Shown here piece after piece: positions 31,159-34,979 of a DNA stretch of 34,979 nt (its first letter is position 1; each line of letters begins with the position of its first letter). Position numbers and translations under genes: made by a program. The notes beneath the pieces were generated by a model. It worked only from the letters and a program-made list of their open reading frames with translations. It did not search any database and was not told where the DNA came from. The stretch is from Burkholderiaceae bacterium (GTDB taxonomy: Bacteria; Pseudomonadota; Gammaproteobacteria; Burkholderiales; Burkholderiaceae_C): contig JAURWR010000100.1 of NCBI GenBank assembly GCA_030654805.1, positions 1 to 34,979 on the forward strand, in the 5' to 3' direction.

Positions 31159-32839
31159 GGTCGGGTCCGTCGAATGCGGTGACCGGCGCGCGGCCGGCAT
31201 ACGGGGGCTCGAAGCCGATGCGCGTGTCGGCCAGCGGTGCGCCGACGGTGAAGTGATAGAGCACCTGCACACGGTCGCCGGCGAGGCCCAGCAGCTCGTG
31301 CACGGCATCGTCGAAGTAGCAGCCGATGCCGGTGCCGCGAAAGCCTTCGGCTTCGGCGTGCAGGTAAAGCACCTGGCCGATCAGGCCGGCCTCCTGGAAC
31401 AACTGTCGATAGCGCCACGGAGCGGTGGCCAGCGGGCCATCGAATTCAGCCAGCAGGCTTAGCGCGAAGCAGGCATCGCTGGCAATCGCCTGGTGGCAGC
31501 TCAGCGTGCGCAGGGTGCCGGCCAGCGCCGGGTGCTCGGCGATGCGCTGCAGCGGCAGGCCCGCCGGGGCTTCGGCCACGCGCTGCCAGGGTGCGCCGGT
31601 CTGCAGGGCCCCGGCCAGCAGGTCGGCACCGGCGTCACAGCGCGGCAGCACATAGACCCCCGGCGTCAGGCCGTCGATGCGATGCGCGTACAGCACCGCA
31701 TGCACGCGCGGCCGGTGAGGCCAGGCGTCCCAGGGCACGCCGGCGTCGGGCATCAGGGCGGCAGCGATGCGGAAGAAGGCGGTGGCCGGCAGGCTCACGC
31801 GGCGGTCGAAGTGCTGCGCGCTGCGGCGCTGGCGGATCAGCGTGGCCGCGTGCCGCGTGCCGAGCGGTCCCGGCGCGGTGGCCGCAGGCGCGCCGGCGAT
31901 GGCCGCCGCCGGCGCAGACACAGAAGCCGAAGCCGAAGCCGCGCCGCCGGCAGGCTCGCCGGTCGCTGCGGCCACCTCGGCGATCACCGGCCAGCGGTAC
32001 ATCGGCCGCGCATCGAGGCGGTTGGCGCGGCCGTGCCACCGATCGGTGTTCGTCCACCCGCGCGGAATCGCCGCAGACGCCGCCATTGGTGGCCCGACCT
32101 GCACCAGCAGTTCCGGCTCCTCGGCTTCGGCCAGGCCGAAATCGGCCTCGCGGTCCAGGCCCAGCAGCGCGGCCAGTTCGCTGTGCCCGATGCCGCCGAC
32201 CACGCGGGCCTGCCAGCCCAGCGTGGCCGCGGCATAGCGCAGCGCGCCCAGCGCGTGGCCGGTGTCGAGCTGGCAATAGCGGAACGCTCGCTCGCCGTAC
32301 TTCCAGGCCTCGCGCCACTGGATCGAGCTGAGGCCGATCCACAGCTGCGGCTCGCCGCTGGCGACGCCTGCGACGAGCGGCGTGCGCAACTCCAGCGCGT
32401 GCTCTCGCGGCGCGTAGTGGTACAGGCCGTCGTCCAGGTCAGTGATTCCGCCCGCCAGCAGATAGGCCTCGGTCGGGTGCAGGTTGCCGCTCGACGGATT
32501 CGCGCGCAGCGCCCAGCGGTCGGGGCCTTGCTGCTTCCACGCCGTCAGCCCGAAACTCAATTCGAACAGCGCGCCGATCGAGCGCCGGTTCAGCGGGCTC
32601 GGAGGCACGCCGGTGTGCAGCTCGGACCAGGTCGTGCGCAGCGTGTCGGCGACCAGCGGCAACGGCGTGAGCGGCGCGCCGGCCCAGCGCCGGAACGGGT
32701 CCGGCTGCGCGTCCCAGTCGAGCGTGTCCGGCCCGGCGGCGTAGCGCTGCAACTGGTGCTTGGTGCGTTGGTGATATGTCCGCACGAGCCCGGCGCGCAG
32801 AGCGACATCCGCCGGATCGACCGCCAGGGCTTCAGCCAT
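31151..32839 (-). CDS. double-domain SagB-like nitroreductase-family protein
   Basis: A 562-residue protein of two nitroreductase-fold halves. The first (about 80-270) has 'LNRRSIGALFELSFGLTAW', 'RANPSSGNLHPTEAYLLA' (the SagB-type S-S-G-N-L-H-P-T-E motif), 'LYHYAPREHALELR' and 'TGHALGALRYAAATLG'. The second (about 330-550) has 'RRSAQHFDRRVSLP', 'GVYVLPRCD' and 'FQEAGLIGQVLYLHAEAEGFRGTGIGCYFDD'. They are joined by an Ala/Ser-rich linker. SagB-like enzymes use FMN to oxidise or reduce peptide-derived rings or other substrates; no peptide precursor is visible nearby. ATG 32839 chosen over GTG further out. It precedes the rhodanese-ankyrin gene with 8 bases overlap. Confidence 0.85.
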   Translation of the reverse strand: MAEALAVDPADVALRAGLVRTYHQRTKHQLQRYAAGPDTLDWDAQPDPFRRWAGAPLTPLPLVADTLRTTWSELHTGVPPSPLNRRSIGALFELSFGLTAWKQQGPDRWALRANPSSGNLHPTEAYLLAGGITDLDDGLYHYAPREHALELRTPLVAGVASGEPQLWIGLSSIQWREAWKYGERAFRYCQLDTGHALGALRYAAATLGWQARVVGGIGHSELAALLGLDREADFGLAEAEEPELLVQVGPPMAASAAIPRGWTNTDRWHGRANRLDARPMYRWPVIAEVAAATGEPAGGAASASASVSAPAAAIAGAPAATAPGPLGTRHAATLIRQRRSAQHFDRRVSLPATAFFRIAAALMPDAGVPWDAWPHRPRVHAVLYAHRIDGLTPGVYVLPRCDAGADLLAGALQTGAPWQRVAEAPAGLPLQRIAEHPALAGTLRTLSCHQAIASDACFALSLLAEFDGPLATAPWRYRQLFQEAGLIGQVLYLHAEAEGFRGTGIGCYFDDAVHELLGLAGDRVQVLYHFTVGAPLADTRIGFEPPYAGRAPVTAFDGPDHD

Positions 32840-32907
32840 CACCACACCCAGGCACGCGTGAGCAAGCAAGCGCCAGCGAGCGCCCCTTCAGGCCACGCCC
32901 AAGGCAC

Positions 32908-32999
32908 GGGGGGCTGAGGGCGGCTCCCCTTGGGAGCCACGGAGGGGCCCCTCCGTGGCCCTTGGGGGGCGACGCCGCAGGCGTCTTGGGGGGCGTCAT
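32908..32999. repeat. G/C-tract hairpin repeat with 24-base palindrome
   Basis: The gap between two minus-strand genes holds a perfect 24-base palindrome at 32936-32959 (arms GCCACGGAGGGG and CCCCTCCGTGGC) and the GACGCC-GCA-GGCGTC hairpin at 32971-32985, followed by a G-tract. The latter is the reverse complement of the repeat inside the SIR2-like gene. It could attenuate transcription between the two genes. Confidence 0.85.
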
Positions 33000-33590
33000 C
33001 TAGACGGGGCGGTTTTCGTAGACGTTGCGCACCGGTCCCATCAGCTTGCAGCCTTCCTCGAACGTGATCTTCGGGAAGGTCTGGCTGAAGCTCGCGGCCT
33101 TGTCGGCCACCGCATCGACCTTGCCCGCGGTGTCGAGTTTCTTCAGGTCGTTCTTCTCGAGGTACAGCAGTTCCAGCGTCTCGTTGTAGACCGTGGCCTC
33201 GTCGATCGGCAGCACGTAGAACGTGGTGCCGCCGAACTCCACCTGATAGCGCTTGGAGATGTCGAGGTTGTCGCAGAACAGGAAGTACTTGCCCTTCGGC
33301 GACAGGGCATCGCCCAGCACCTCGGCGAGCAGCTTGATGTACTCGAAGCTGAGCAGGAATCCGGACAGGAACGCGATGTGGGATTCGCCTTCCTGCGCGG
33401 CGGCAATGACCTGCTCGAAGCTGGTCTCGGGCGGGCGCGCCTCGTCGGCCAGCTTGGCCTGGAACTTCAGCGCGAGGTCGCCGCGAAAGCCGATGCGACC
33501 GGCCTTCTTCGTCGGGCCTTTCAACACGCAGTTGAGCAGGCGGCCTTCGGCGTCGAGGCGGCCGAGGGCGGTTTGGTCGATGGTCGTCAT
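33000..33590 (-). CDS. nif-region protein of unknown function
   Basis: A 196-residue soluble protein with no recognised family. It has 'GRLLNCVLKGPTKKAGRIGFRGDLAL' region near the N-terminus, 'ESHIAFLSGFLLSFEYIKLLAEVLGDAL', 'KGKYFLFCDNLDISKRYQVEFGGTTFYVLPIDEATVYNETLELLYL' region and 'FPKITFEEGCKLMGPVRNVYENRPV' tail; alternating charged and hydrophobic segments suggest an alpha/beta fold. ATG 33590 is used. It starts 14 bases after the haemoglobin stop, so it shares the sigma-54 transcript. Its stop TAG (33000-33002) abuts the repeat. It may belong to oxygen protection, by context only. Confidence 0.6.
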   Translation of the reverse strand: MTTIDQTALGRLDAEGRLLNCVLKGPTKKAGRIGFRGDLALKFQAKLADEARPPETSFEQVIAAAQEGESHIAFLSGFLLSFEYIKLLAEVLGDALSPKGKYFLFCDNLDISKRYQVEFGGTTFYVLPIDEATVYNETLELLYLEKNDLKKLDTAGKVDAVADKAASFSQTFPKITFEEGCKLMGPVRNVYENRPV

Positions 33591-33604
33591 GGTGGTGGCT
33601 TTCT

Positions 33605-34033
33605 TCAGGGGTGGGAAGGGGATGAATCGGAATCGGCGTTGCGCATGAAGTCGGCCACCTTGTAGAAGGCCGCGTCGAGTTCGCTGCGCAGGCCCGCGTC
33701 GGCACAGACCTCGTTCAAGGCCTCGCGCATGCACAGCATCCACGCGTCACGGGCCGCGGCATCGATGGCGAATCGCTGGTGGCGGCGCCGCAGCATCGGC
33801 GCGCCGTGCACCGGGCTGTAGAGCTTGTCGCCGCCCATCCATTCGGTCAGGTACTTCACCAGCACGGCCCGCGTCTGATCGAGATCGGGCTCGTGCATGG
33901 CGCGGATCGTGGCGGCTTCCGGTCGGGTGTCCATCGCGCGGTAGAACGCATCGACGAGCCGCACGACCGCCTCGCGCCCACCGAGTCGCACGTAGTGACG
34001 GTCGCTTTCGAGCACGGTCGGTTTCGGGTCCAT
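33605..34033 (-). CDS. group II truncated haemoglobin (trHbO-like)
   Basis: A 142-residue truncated globin. Landmarks: 'LGGREAVVRLVDAFYRAMD' (Y31 at B10), 'YLTEWMGG', proximal histidine H85 in 'LRRRHQRFAI', and W in 'RDAWMLCM' (G8), the group II set. Truncated globins bind O2 or NO and can protect nitrogenase or supply O2. A sigma-54 box lies only 12 bases before ATG 34033, leaving almost no leader, so the true start may be the GTG at about 34015 or the mRNA may be leaderless. It is divergent from nifH across 379 bases with a shared NifA-type site. Confidence 0.88.
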   Translation of the reverse strand: MDPKPTVLESDRHYVRLGGREAVVRLVDAFYRAMDTRPEAATIRAMHEPDLDQTRAVLVKYLTEWMGGDKLYSPVHGAPMLRRRHQRFAIDAAARDAWMLCMREALNEVCADAGLRSELDAAFYKVADFMRNADSDSSPSHP

Positions 34034-34044
34034 GTCGCCGTCAC

Positions 34045-34060
34045 TGCAACCGCCGTACCA
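34045..34060 (-). promoter_or_regulatory. sigma-54 (-24/-12) promoter for the haemoglobin operon
   Basis: On the minus strand the sequence is TGGTAC-GGCGG-TTGC, i.e. GG-N10-GC. It matches the RpoN consensus at the key positions. The expected start is about base 34034, next to the annotated ATG. Confidence 0.65.
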
Positions 34061-34119
34061 GCACGCGCGACGCGAAGTCGAACGCCCGTGTGCCCGGGGG
34101 AAACCGATCCGTTCGCCAC

Positions 34120-34136
34120 ACCGACAGGGTGTCGGT
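34120..34136. promoter_or_regulatory. inverted repeat in divergent control region
   Basis: ACCGACA-GGG-TGTCGGT is a perfect 7+3+7 dyad upstream of both promoters. No known regulator site was matched; a repressor site or a mere hairpin are both possible. Confidence 0.4.
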
Positions 34137-34160
34137 CAACGTCGGCATGCGAGCCCGCTT

Positions 34161-34176
34161 TGTCGGGTTCCGAACA
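34161..34176. promoter_or_regulatory. NifA-type upstream activator site (TGT-N10-ACA)
   Basis: TGT-CGGGTTCCGA-ACA matches the NifA consensus exactly. Its centre is about 90 bases upstream of the nifH -24 box and about 109 from the haemoglobin -24 box, so one site could serve both directions. Confidence 0.75.
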
Positions 34177-34207
34177 AATTCCACGAGCCCGTCGATGGGC
34201 CCTGAAA

Positions 34208-34979
<772 letters not shown>

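Overview
The window is a high-G+C segment of a betaproteobacterial nitrogen-fixation (nif) cluster. Gene content, the dense ATGA/TGATG coupling and a dispersed G/C-tract repeat resemble Burkholderiales of the Leptothrix/Sphaerotilus/Rubrivivax type; the genus is an inference from memory of such clusters, not something the sequence proves. No rRNA, tRNA, CRISPR array or intact transposase was found.

Layout, left to right. (1) 1-5155, + strand: the tail of an upstream gene (possibly nifB), a 2x[4Fe-4S] ferredoxin, an A-type Fe-S carrier (IscA/HesB), a helical-repeat protein, a 4Fe-4S leucine-rich-variant protein, two tandem NifZ-family genes, a DUF3024-like gene, nifS, nifT and a small unknown. 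This is a cofactor and Fe-S maturation block. (2) 5160-15582, + strand: a tightly packed accessory operon of little-studied genes: a DegT-fold protein lacking the PLP lysine, a SIR2-like protein, a 2Fe-2S ferredoxin, an amine-oxidase-type flavoprotein with an extra C-terminal domain, a two-CCG-domain Fe-S protein, SelO (protein AMPylase), an AAA+ ATPase, a degenerate HepT-like protein and an LLM flavin enzyme. I consider this the best candidate for an undescribed nitrogenase-linked redox or protein-modification system. (3) 15709-22860: a large hybrid histidine kinase, an OGT/SPINDLY glycosyltransferase without its TPR half, a convergent glutathione-S-transferase-like gene and a DUF2779 nuclease-like gene.

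(4) 22888-28940 looks like an insertion. It is bracketed by a broken copy (22888-23007) and an intact copy (28941-29204) of the same small gene, in direct orientation. It holds a hybrid kinase, a response regulator, a Crp/Fnr-family regulator, a 5'-truncated YyaL-type gene and a HigB/HigA-like toxin-antitoxin pair with a palindromic operator over its promoter. (5) 28941-34033, - strand: an operon of a truncated haemoglobin, an unknown conserved-looking protein, a double-domain SagB-like nitroreductase, a rhodanese-ankyrin fusion, NifO (ArsC-like), an FmdB-type zinc ribbon, an Ohr peroxidase and the small gene. These fit oxygen, peroxide and sulfur handling around nitrogenase. (6) 34034-34979: a divergent control region with a NifA-type site (TGT-N10-ACA), a sigma-54 promoter on each strand and a 13+2+13 bp palindrome, then nifH, cut by the window edge.

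A family of G/C-tract hairpin repeats occurs at five places: as a near-perfect 57-bp direct repeat before nifS, inside the SIR2-like coding sequence in frame, after the 2Fe-2S ferredoxin gene, and before the nitroreductase gene.
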